DNA of 16,609 bases, from assembly GCA_964483805.1 (NCBI GenBank), contig CAZADH010000127.1, positions 1 through 16,609 of the forward strand, written 5' to 3'. Under the pieces are notes generated by a model, which was not told the origin of the DNA, did no database searches, and was given only the letters and a program-made list of their open reading frames with translations. The position numbers and the translations under genes are program-made. The stretch comes from CAZADH01 sp964483805 (lineage in GTDB: Bacteria > Muiribacteriota > Ozemobacteria > Ozemobacterales > Ozemobacteraceae). Positions 1 to 7,850 of the stretch are shown here, piece after piece. The first letter of the stretch is position 1. Every line of letters begins with the position of its first letter.

Positions 1-6
1 TTGAAC

Positions 7-12
7 GGGGAG
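7..12 (+). promoter_or_regulatory. Shine-Dalgarno site deciding the start of the DUF2325 gene
   Basis: GGGGAG lies six bases before the ATG at 19. It favours that ATG over the TTG at position 1, which has no visible upstream context because the window begins there. Confidence 0.55.
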
Positions 13-18
13 CGCAAC

Positions 19-1590
19 ATGACCGGCCGGTTTGCCGACGATCCGCTGCTCGACACGGCGGCCCGGGTGGCCGAGCGCTTGCAGCGCCCGTCGGCAGCCG
101 ATGCTACGGTCAGCAGTGACGATCCGCGCTGGGAAATCCACAAGCGTTTTCAGGATCTGCGCGCCCGCCACGGCAAGACGTTCGAGCGCTTCGTCGGCGA
201 CGTCATCGACATCATCCTCGCCGCACGCCAGCAACAGAAGATCGTCGAGGACCAGGTCGACAAAGCGGTGCGCCGGCGGCAGAAGCGCGACATCGACCCG
301 TTATCGCCTGACGGCGCGGTCAAGGCCGGGGTCGCGGCGGCCGATGCCAAGAAGGTCACCATCGGTGGCGAACCCCCGATCCGCCCCCGGCACTACCTGC
401 ACCGCAAAGAGATTCTCGCCGCGCTGTTCCTCGACCCTGCCGAGTTTCAGGGCCATCTCGACCTGATGCAATTGATCGGTCAGGTCACCCGCGCCCAGGT
501 CGACCCGGCAACCATCGCCGCGCTGGGTCCCGACGGACGGCGCAGCGAACTGCACAGTCTCGCCGAACGTCTGCGCGAACACATCTCGCGCGAAGACCTC
601 GTGCAGGCATGGGCCCTGCTCGAGGCCGACGGTTTCGCCGAGCTCGAGTGGATCTACCGGCAGGCGCAGCAGGTGTATCTCGTGCGGCCGGGATTCTACG
701 ACGAACTCGACCAGGCCTATCGCGAGGCCAAGCGCATGCTCAAACTGCTGCAGGCCGAGTTCGAGCGCGGACTGCCCGGCGAACCCGGGCAACGGGAAAT
801 CATCCTCGACTACCTGCGCGAAGTATTGACAGTGTATTCACATCATCACTGGGTGCTCAAACGGTTCAATTTCGCGCATGCGGCGGTCAGCCGTCAACAG
901 GTCGAAGCCGAGCGGCGGGATCTCGAGGCGCGCCTGGCCTCCGCTCGCACCGAGGCCGGCGAGGCCAAGACCGAGGTGGCGCGACTGCGGGTTCTGCTCG
1001 AGACGGCGCGCGGTGAGGCGGCCCAGGCGGTGGCGGCGCACAGAGAGCTGGCCGGGCGGGTGAAACGTCTCGAGGCCGACGCGGTCCAGAAGCAACTGCA
1101 CGACCTCGAGGCGCAACAACGGCGAATGACCGCCGACCTCGAGGCGTTGCGCGACGAAAACAATGGCCACCGCACCGAGATCCGGGAACTGCTCGAAGAG
1201 AATCAACGTCTCACCGAGCAGTTGCGCAAGCTGCATGTCTTTCCTGACGAGAAAAGCGTGGCTGGCCTGCTCACCGGCAAGCGCGTGGTCATCTTCGGGG
1301 GCATCGGCAAAGACCATTACTGGCCGACGCTCAACGAGGCTGGCGTCGAACTCGAAGATTACGAGTGGTGGGAAGGATACCAGACCATCAGTCAGGCCCG
1401 CACCGACGAAATCGTCGGTCGGTGCGACCTGGTGGTGATCATCACCAGTTATTGCGGCCACCTGATTCTCTTCCAGACCCGTGATTCGCTGAAGAACACC
1501 GACAAGCAGGTGATCCGCATTCACAACAGCGGGGCCGGGTCGTTGCGCCACCACATTCTCGAGCGCTTCGGCAAGAAAAAGGGTGCCTGA
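19..1590 (+). CDS. Coiled-coil protein with C-terminal DUF2325-like domain
   Basis: About 523 aa and predicted cytoplasmic, with no signal peptide or membrane helix. The ATG at 19 is preferred over the TTG at 1 because GGGGAG (7-12) sits six bases upstream. The first ~280 residues are helix-rich, charged and not recognised. Residues ~290-404 form a long coiled coil rich in E, R, L and A heptads. Residues ~418-515 resemble DUF2325: a Rossmann-like start (VVIFGG) followed by a hydrophobic strand ending in SYCGH and an HNSGAGS segment. DUF2325 has no established biochemical role to my knowledge. Its last 8 bases overlap the GTG start of the first cyclase gene, so the two are probably translationally coupled; a role as scaffold, regulator or output partner of the cyclases is inference. 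The gene family call is fairly secure, the function is not. Confidence 0.82.
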   Translation: MTGRFADDPLLDTAARVAERLQRPSAADATVSSDDPRWEIHKRFQDLRARHGKTFERFVGDVIDIILAARQQQKIVEDQVDKAVRRRQKRDIDPLSPDGAVKAGVAAADAKKVTIGGEPPIRPRHYLHRKEILAALFLDPAEFQGHLDLMQLIGQVTRAQVDPATIAALGPDGRRSELHSLAERLREHISREDLVQAWALLEADGFAELEWIYRQAQQVYLVRPGFYDELDQAYREAKRMLKLLQAEFERGLPGEPGQREIILDYLREVLTVYSHHHWVLKRFNFAHAAVSRQQVEAERRDLEARLASARTEAGEAKTEVARLRVLLETARGEAAQAVAAHRELAGRVKRLEADAVQKQLHDLEAQQRRMTADLEALRDENNGHRTEIRELLEENQRLTEQLRKLHVFPDEKSVAGLLTGKRVVIFGGIGKDHYWPTLNEAGVELEDYEWWEGYQTISQARTDEIVGRCDLVVIITSYCGHLILFQTRDSLKNTDKQVIRIHNSGAGSLRHHILERFGKKKGA

Positions 1591-4500
1591 TCCCGCCAGA
1601 ACCTCTGTCGGACCGGTCACCGGCCCCAACGCCGCCATCCCTGGCGGCAGTCGTGCGCGGGCGGGATCGGCGCTGCTGCCGCTCATTCTTTGCCTGCTGC
1701 CGCTGGCGATCCTCAACCTCGGTTGGTACGGTCTGCGCCTGCGCCAGCACCAGGCGGCGGTGGCGACCACGACGGAGCGCGCCGAGCAGGCACTGGCGGC
1801 ACTCGAGCGCCACAGCGCGTTTTCGACCCACCTCGATCTGGCCGGCGACCGCTTGCGCCGGTTCCTCGATGCGCGCATCGCAGCCTGGCACCGTGCGGCA
1901 GCCTCGAGCCGGGGTGCAACACCGCCGGGAACCGTCGCCGGGTTCACGTGGCCACGCCACTTTCCCCACACCCAGGTCTGGGTCTTTGCCCGCACTCCGG
2001 GCAGTGTGCGCCTCGAACCGCTGGTCGCGCCCCGCGACACCGGCTTCGGCCTGAAAGCCATGGGCATGATCGGCCAGACCCTGTTGGCCGCCATGCACGG
2101 AGCCCGACCCAGTGCCGCAGGGAGCAAACTGGTGCAGACCTGCTTCGGACGCGCCACCCCGGTCGACGCGCTCGCTTGCTTGCGCCGCGGCGAGGCAACG
2201 CCGGTTTTTCATGGGCACCGACCGGCCTGGATGTTGTGGGACGTCATCGGTCCGACAGCCAATCCCGAGGGAGTTTTCGTCATCCTCGTGCCACAAACAC
2301 GGCACCTGGTCACCCGCGGCGCGCGTCTCGGACGCGATCTCATCAGCGCCCGTTTCGGCATGGCGTGCGGTTTCATCCGCATTCATCACACCGACGAGAC
2401 CGACGCCCTGGCACCGGCCATGCGCCGGCACGTCCCTTTCCGGCGCTGGCTGCGCGACTGGCGCCCCCACATCGCCCTGTCGCCCGGTGACACCTGGATC
2501 CCGCCCGATCTCGGCCGCATCGAGCATGACTGGCCGGAAACCGTAACCTTGTCGTCACGGCGGCAGGTGCGCCTGCGCATCATTCCCGAGTCGATCTATA
2601 TTGCTGCCGTATTGCTGCCATACCGGTCTTTGCCGGCGGCGCCCCTCGGTGTCTGGTTGGTCAACGGGATCGCTCTGGCGCTGGCAACACTGGCGCTGAC
2701 CCATGCCGGCATCTTCGGTCGCTGGCCACGGGTCGGTCTGCGTTGGCGTTTTGCCGCACTGTTTCTTCTGGCCACCGCGGTGCCCACCACCCTCGTGCTC
2801 GTGGCCGGGGTGGCCTGGTCGAGCGAGCAGACCGCGGCCGAAATGGCCGACCAGCAGCAACGACTGCGCACCTGGCTCGAGGGGTTCGAACGTGAGCGTG
2901 CAGTGCTGCAATTCCAGTATCAGATGACCTTTCACCGCTTGCGCAGCAAACCGTGGTTGCTCGATGCGGTCGGCCGCGGCGATTACACACAACCCGGCTT
3001 GCTCGAGCGGATGCTGGCCGAGTTCGTCGCGGCCACGCCATCGCAACCGTTGGCCCATCTGGCGCTGGCCGACATTCGTGGCGTGCGCCTGGCCACCTCG
3101 CCGCCACCGCTCGTCCCCCGCGACCTGCGCGGCCGGTTGTTTCGTCTCGAACCACCCACCGATTTCCTGACCTCGGTCCGTCTCATCCGCACCAATCTCA
3201 TCCGCTACCTGCGGCAGGCCACCCACGACGCCGGGCGCCTGGCCGAGCTGGGCCCGAGCCCACTCGACCAGACCGATCTGGCCTTGTTGAACGGATACTC
3301 GGCGATGTCGGGTGCCGACCAGGCCAATCTGGCCGAACGCAACCGCGGTCGCCCGGCAGCGCCGGTCGGCGATCAGGAGCGGACCTTGTTGATCCATGAC
3401 TTCGTCACCCTCGGGGGCCGCGAACGCGCGGCGTTGCTGGCCGTCTGGCGCAGCGGCGATTTGTTGCCGCACCTGGTCGGCCGCGGCGGCGAACGCGCGA
3501 CCGCACTCGGTAGCAATACACAGTATTTCATCGGTTACGAACATCGCCAGACCTTGACGCCGCTTGCCCGCTCATCTGTCTGTACGCCTGAACTGCTGCA
3601 CGCCGCCCGGGCCACCGCCCTGCACGGCGGATTCTCGGCGGTGACCTCAGGGGCGGCCGGTCGCCTCGCCGCCGCGCTGAGCCTGCCCCGCCTCTCGCGC
3701 CTGGTGTTTGCCGTCGGCGTCGATATCCGACCGATTCTGGCCGCCCGGCGGCAGCGGCAGTGGGGCCTGCTCGCCCTGCTTGCCACCACGGTCTTGTCGA
3801 CGCTGGCCGCCGGTGTGTTGTTGGGCCAACGGGTCGTGGCTCCCGTGCTGGAAACCACCGCCGGCCTCGCGTTGCTGACCCGGCAACCGGACCGCCGGGA
3901 ACACCTGCGTCTGGGACTCGCGCGGGCGGATGAGATGGGGCAACTGACGCGCAGCTTTGACCTGATGATTGCCGGCATCGCCCGGCGCGAGCGCCTCGCA
4001 ACCCTGGTTTCGGGGCAAGCGCTTGCCGCCATCGATCGCCAACACGGGCAGGAACGCACCATCGGCCCGGAGTGGGTGCGCGCCGTCGTGTTGGTTTCCG
4101 ATATCCGCGAGTTCACGACCCTGTGCGAGCACCGGCCGGCCGAGGCGATCACCGGTCTGCTCAACACGCACTTCGAGCGGATGTCGACGGTCATTGCCGC
4201 GCACGGCGGCCGCATCGACCGCTTCATCGGCGACTGCATCCAGGCCGTGTTTCTGGCCGAAACCGAACCGACACCAACGGTCGGGTCGCTTGCCCACGAG
4301 GCGCATCGGACAACCGGACCGATCTGGCGGGCCGTCATCGCCGGTGTCGCGATGCTCCAGGAACTGGCCCGCCTCAACGCCGAGCGCAGCAACCGGGGCG
4401 AGTTCACCTATCGCGCCGGCATCGGTCTGGCCGACGGCCAGATTCTCATGGGCAACGTCGGCGACCCGGCAATACGTTGTGATTACATGATGGTCGGCAC

Positions 4501-4741
4501 CTGCGTCACTCGGGCCACCCAGCTCGAAGCGGCCTCAAAACAACATCCACGCTGCCCGCTCGTCATCACCCGCACCATCAGCGACCATTTGAGCGGCGTT
4601 GTCAGCCGCCCGCTCGCCGCCGATGACCCCGATGCACTGGTCATTGATGACGATCCCGCATCGTTGTTCACCCGTCTGCAGCAGCTCACCGCCAGAACCC
4701 GTGCCACCCCGGATACCGACCCGCGAAATACATTGTCATGA
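1583..4741 (+). CDS. Receptor-type class III cyclase subunit A (C1-like, metal-binding half)
   Basis: 1052 aa inner-membrane protein. GTG start at 1583 overlaps the upstream stop by 8 bases; no other in-frame start precedes the first membrane helix. Layout: TM1 ~28-48; extracytoplasmic region ~50-350; TM2 ~355-378; TM3 ~388-411; second extracytoplasmic region ~412-725; TM4 ~727-750; degenerate HAMP ~750-800; cyclase domain ~830-1010. Both metal aspartates are present: D840 in VSDIREF and D884 in FIGD, 44 residues apart as in known class III enzymes. The base-selecting Lys is R880, the Thr/Asp position is M969, the transition-state Asn is T976 and the Arg is Q980. The C-terminal KGK motif seen in B and D is absent. 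By family knowledge it can supply metals but not base or transition-state contacts, so it should need a C2-like partner. It is followed by B with an ATGA overlap. Confidence 0.93.
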   Translation: MPDPARTSVGPVTGPNAAIPGGSRARAGSALLPLILCLLPLAILNLGWYGLRLRQHQAAVATTTERAEQALAALERHSAFSTHLDLAGDRLRRFLDARIAAWHRAAASSRGATPPGTVAGFTWPRHFPHTQVWVFARTPGSVRLEPLVAPRDTGFGLKAMGMIGQTLLAAMHGARPSAAGSKLVQTCFGRATPVDALACLRRGEATPVFHGHRPAWMLWDVIGPTANPEGVFVILVPQTRHLVTRGARLGRDLISARFGMACGFIRIHHTDETDALAPAMRRHVPFRRWLRDWRPHIALSPGDTWIPPDLGRIEHDWPETVTLSSRRQVRLRIIPESIYIAAVLLPYRSLPAAPLGVWLVNGIALALATLALTHAGIFGRWPRVGLRWRFAALFLLATAVPTTLVLVAGVAWSSEQTAAEMADQQQRLRTWLEGFERERAVLQFQYQMTFHRLRSKPWLLDAVGRGDYTQPGLLERMLAEFVAATPSQPLAHLALADIRGVRLATSPPPLVPRDLRGRLFRLEPPTDFLTSVRLIRTNLIRYLRQATHDAGRLAELGPSPLDQTDLALLNGYSAMSGADQANLAERNRGRPAAPVGDQERTLLIHDFVTLGGRERAALLAVWRSGDLLPHLVGRGGERATALGSNTQYFIGYEHRQTLTPLARSSVCTPELLHAARATALHGGFSAVTSGAAGRLAAALSLPRLSRLVFAVGVDIRPILAARRQRQWGLLALLATTVLSTLAAGVLLGQRVVAPVLETTAGLALLTRQPDRREHLRLGLARADEMGQLTRSFDLMIAGIARRERLATLVSGQALAAIDRQHGQERTIGPEWVRAVVLVSDIREFTTLCEHRPAEAITGLLNTHFERMSTVIAAHGGRIDRFIGDCIQAVFLAETEPTPTVGSLAHEAHRTTGPIWRAVIAGVAMLQELARLNAERSNRGEFTYRAGIGLADGQILMGNVGDPAIRCDYMMVGTCVTRATQLEAASKQHPRCPLVITRTISDHLSGVVSRPLAADDPDALVIDDDPASLFTRLQQLTARTRATPDTDPRNTLS
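3515..3527. repeat. Perfect AT-rich palindrome AATAC-N3-GTATT, copy 1
   Basis: AATACACAGTATT inside cyclase gene A is a perfect 5-3-5 inverted repeat in otherwise GC-rich coding DNA. Read on the minus strand it contains the recurring word AATACNNTGT. Confidence 0.5.
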
Positions 4742-7700
4742 CGTTCTCATCCCAGACACCATCCACAGGCGTCGTCCCCTCGCAGTCGGTGATGCAAAGT
4801 TGGTCTCGGTCTCTCGTCGCCGCGATCGGCGTGTTGTTACTGACAGTGCCGGCTCTGCTTTTGCACGTCACCATCGGTCATCGCAGCGACGCAGAGTGGC
4901 GACTGGCCACCGAACGGGCCCGCACCCGCGCGCAAACGACCCTGCAGTTGTGGCAGCAGGATGTCGAGCGACTGCTCATCGACGAACGGGTCGCCACATT
5001 TGCCGCGGCGATCAGCGAACACGCTCACCGCACCGGCGAGTGGCCGGTCACACCCACGACTCTGGCGGCAGCCACGCGGGCGGCCCTGCCGTTGCTCGAC
5101 GAGGCGAAACTATCGCCCATCGCGGTGATGCTGATGCACCAGGCAGTGCCCCGGGGCGAAGGCTACTACGCCAATGCGACCACCAGCGTGCCTTTCGCCA
5201 GTGTGACCTATACGTTTCCGCTGTACACCGAAATGCCCACGCTCGATGCCCAGTATTTCCAGACGCTGTTGCTCGAATTCGTCAACGATTACTTCATGGT
5301 CAGCCCCGACGCGGATGCCGCACGCCTGATCACCCGCCTCAGCCCGACCCTGCTCGGCATCCAACAGAAGGCGTCACACTTTCTCGACGATTCGAGGCGC
5401 CGGGTCACCCCGGTAACCTACCACGGCCGACCGGCCTGGTTTTACTGGACGCACCTGCCGGCCCACGACTGGGTCGATCGTTGTGCGACTCTCGTTCCCG
5501 ACCCCACCCAGACTTTTGCGCCGCCCGATGGTGGCCGCTTCTATTACGGCCTGCGCCAACGCGTTACCCCCGGGGGCATTGCCCTGATCCTGCCGCGCGT
5601 CACGGCCGATCGAGGGGGAACGGCGGTGCGGCATCTGCTTGCGCCCGACATCGCCCTGGCCTGCCGCGAACCGCACCGTCCGGAAGCGGTCTGGCAACAT
5701 CGCCCCGCCGGCGCCCCGGACCTGGCGCCACTGGTCTGGGGCCGTCCCACAGTTGACGCGGCCGAGTGGGTGATCGCCACCGACACCCTGTTCCTCGAGG
5801 AGCGCTCGACGATTGCCGCCGCGGCGCAGATTGACGCGAGCGCACGCGCCGTTCGCCGGCAGCGGCGCAGCGAGCAACACGTCATACATATACTATATTT
5901 ATCGTTGGCGTCTTTGTGGCTGGCCGCACTGTTTCTCTTCGGCCTGCTCGACACCAGTCTCGAACGGCAACTGCGAGCGGGCCTGTTGCTCACTGCGCTG
6001 CTGCCCCTGGCGGCGGTTTTTGCCATCGGCGAGGCACTGACCCTCGAGTGGCGCCAGACCATCGAACGCGACACCCGGGCCCGCTTGCGCCAGGCGCTGA
6101 CCCAGACCCAACACCGTCAGACCCTCAACCACCCGTGGTATGCACATGGTATTGCCAGCGAGTCGCGCGACCCGGCCCTGGTGCAGTATTGGGACCGCGA
6201 AAAGGCCCGCACCGATCGCGCGGCAACCCGGCGCATGGAGCAGTCGCTGCACGAGCTGTTCGAACGGTTGCGCGAAGGCAATTACGGTTTCTCGATACGC
6301 AGCATCTACGTCACCGGCCCACGCGGCTTCGCGGCCGGGGCTTTTCGTGACACGGAAATCGGCTCCGACTCGCACCTGCTCGGGCTGATCATGGACCGCT
6401 TCTCGAGCGAATCGCTCAGCCAATTGAACCCCGAGTGGACGGCCGGAGCGGCCTCCCTCTCGGCAGCCGAGGCCATCCGCGGCGACATCATGTATACCGC
6501 CGGCCTCGATGTCGCCCGCTCGATCTTCGGCACCTTCGGCTTGTTTTCGCTGATTCACGCGCCGGGCACGCCGATCTATGCGGCGGTGGGCGTCGCCCCG
6601 GTCGGCATGGTCCAGATTCTCGTCCCGGCCACCGGCCCCCCGACGCACTCGGTGTTCTGGGTCGTCTTTCTGCGGTATTCCGATCGTCAGGCCCTGTACC
6701 GCATCCTGCACGGCAACGACGGAGCAACCGGCGGCGTCTACGCATTCGAGCGAGGCTTCGTCGGCAACCATTGCATTCCCGAGACTGGCGAGCGTCATCG
6801 TTGGCTGCGTTCGGTGGCCCGCCGCATCGAGGCCACCCACATGGCCGAGAGCAGCCGTGTCGAGAGCGACGGGCACACCTGGCTGGTCGAGGGCATGGTC
6901 GGCCTGTTCAGCAACCAGTTCATCTATGTCGCGATCGCCGACGAGGCCCCGTTGCTGGCCGCGGTGGCGCATGCGCGCCGCAGCATCGTCCTGCTCCTGC
7001 TCGCCGCCCTGCTTCTGGCCATGGCCCTGGCCCGCGCCACTGTGCGTGAACTGCTGGCCCCGGTGCATCGGCTGGTCGAGGCCATGGGTGTCGTCGAGCG
7101 CGGCGACTATTCGCGACGGCTAGCCATCGAGCGCGACGACGAACTGGGTGACCTGGCCCGCCAGTTCAACGAAATGGCCCGCGGCCTCGCAGAGGAGCAA
7201 CTGCTCGGTCGCATGGTCTCCGCCGCAGCCCGCGCCGCCATCGGGTCGCGGGACGATGAGGCTCGGGCCCGCGCCGGCGAACGCCGCCCGGTGACGATCC
7301 TCTTCGTGGGCATCCCCGGGTTCGCCGATCGTCTGGCCGATACCGGGGCCGCACTGCTACTGAACCGGCTCGACACCCAGGTGCGCGTGGCCTGTCGCCT
7401 GATCGCCGACCACGGCGGCGACATCGACAAACTGTTGGGCGACAAGATCCTGGCCATCTTCGATCATCAACGGCTGGGGTCCGCCCGCAGCGCCACCGAG
7501 GGTGCGGTCGCCGCCATCGATGCGCTATTCGCTGCCGTCAGTGCCGGCGCCCTGCCGTTTCCGGTCGCAGCCGGACTCAACAGCGGCACCGTGGTGGCTG
7601 GCCTGCTCGGATCCGGGGCGCGCCGCGACTTCACGGTCATCGGGGACCCGGTCAATCTCGCGGCCCGCGCCGAGTCGATCGCCGAGAAGCTGCCCGACGG

Positions 7701-7830
7701 TCACTGGGCGGTGTGCACCGCCGCCGCCGCGCAACTGATGCCGCATCGGACCCTGCGCGAGTTGCCGCAAACCCGCGTCAAGGGCAAAACCGAGGCCGTG
7801 CAGTTGTTCAGTATTGCCCCCAAACGTTGA
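4738..7830 (+). CDS. Receptor-type class III cyclase subunit B (C2-like, base-binding half)
   Basis: 1030 aa membrane protein starting at the ATG that overlaps the stop of A (ATGA), with no evident Shine-Dalgarno site, which suggests coupling. Layout: TM1 ~24-46; extracytoplasmic region to ~380; TM2 ~382-405; TM3 ~412-434; second extracytoplasmic region ~435-745; TM4 ~750-768; well-conserved HAMP ~768-820 (VERGDYSRR, DELGDLARQFNEM); cyclase domain ~850-1025. The first metal aspartate is replaced by G858 (FVGIPGF), while D902 remains. Base and transition-state residues are complete: K898 in DKLLGD, T966 in DFTVIGD, N973 and R977. RVKGKTE near the C-terminus is typical of the family. The K/T pair resembles ATP-specific cyclases of the CyaC and soluble AC type. 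Alone it lacks the two-Asp metal site; it fits as partner of A, and possibly of C. Confidence 0.94.
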   Translation: MTFSSQTPSTGVVPSQSVMQSWSRSLVAAIGVLLLTVPALLLHVTIGHRSDAEWRLATERARTRAQTTLQLWQQDVERLLIDERVATFAAAISEHAHRTGEWPVTPTTLAAATRAALPLLDEAKLSPIAVMLMHQAVPRGEGYYANATTSVPFASVTYTFPLYTEMPTLDAQYFQTLLLEFVNDYFMVSPDADAARLITRLSPTLLGIQQKASHFLDDSRRRVTPVTYHGRPAWFYWTHLPAHDWVDRCATLVPDPTQTFAPPDGGRFYYGLRQRVTPGGIALILPRVTADRGGTAVRHLLAPDIALACREPHRPEAVWQHRPAGAPDLAPLVWGRPTVDAAEWVIATDTLFLEERSTIAAAAQIDASARAVRRQRRSEQHVIHILYLSLASLWLAALFLFGLLDTSLERQLRAGLLLTALLPLAAVFAIGEALTLEWRQTIERDTRARLRQALTQTQHRQTLNHPWYAHGIASESRDPALVQYWDREKARTDRAATRRMEQSLHELFERLREGNYGFSIRSIYVTGPRGFAAGAFRDTEIGSDSHLLGLIMDRFSSESLSQLNPEWTAGAASLSAAEAIRGDIMYTAGLDVARSIFGTFGLFSLIHAPGTPIYAAVGVAPVGMVQILVPATGPPTHSVFWVVFLRYSDRQALYRILHGNDGATGGVYAFERGFVGNHCIPETGERHRWLRSVARRIEATHMAESSRVESDGHTWLVEGMVGLFSNQFIYVAIADEAPLLAAVAHARRSIVLLLLAALLLAMALARATVRELLAPVHRLVEAMGVVERGDYSRRLAIERDDELGDLARQFNEMARGLAEEQLLGRMVSAAARAAIGSRDDEARARAGERRPVTILFVGIPGFADRLADTGAALLLNRLDTQVRVACRLIADHGGDIDKLLGDKILAIFDHQRLGSARSATEGAVAAIDALFAAVSAGALPFPVAAGLNSGTVVAGLLGSGARRDFTVIGDPVNLAARAESIAEKLPDGHWAVCTAAAAQLMPHRTLRELPQTRVKGKTEAVQLFSIAPKR

Positions 7831-7850
7831 CGTGTGCCGGCCTGCGTGGC

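Noticed and set aside
838..2157. 439-codon antisense frame across the DUF2325/cyclase A junction
   Set aside because: Biased shadow composition and no domain; it spans two well-supported plus-strand genes.
7713..7850. Upstream extension of cyclase C to a GTG at 7713
   Set aside because: It lies inside the end of B and encodes Arg-rich sequence; ATGs at 7851 and 7863 put TM1 at the same N-terminal position as in the paralogues.
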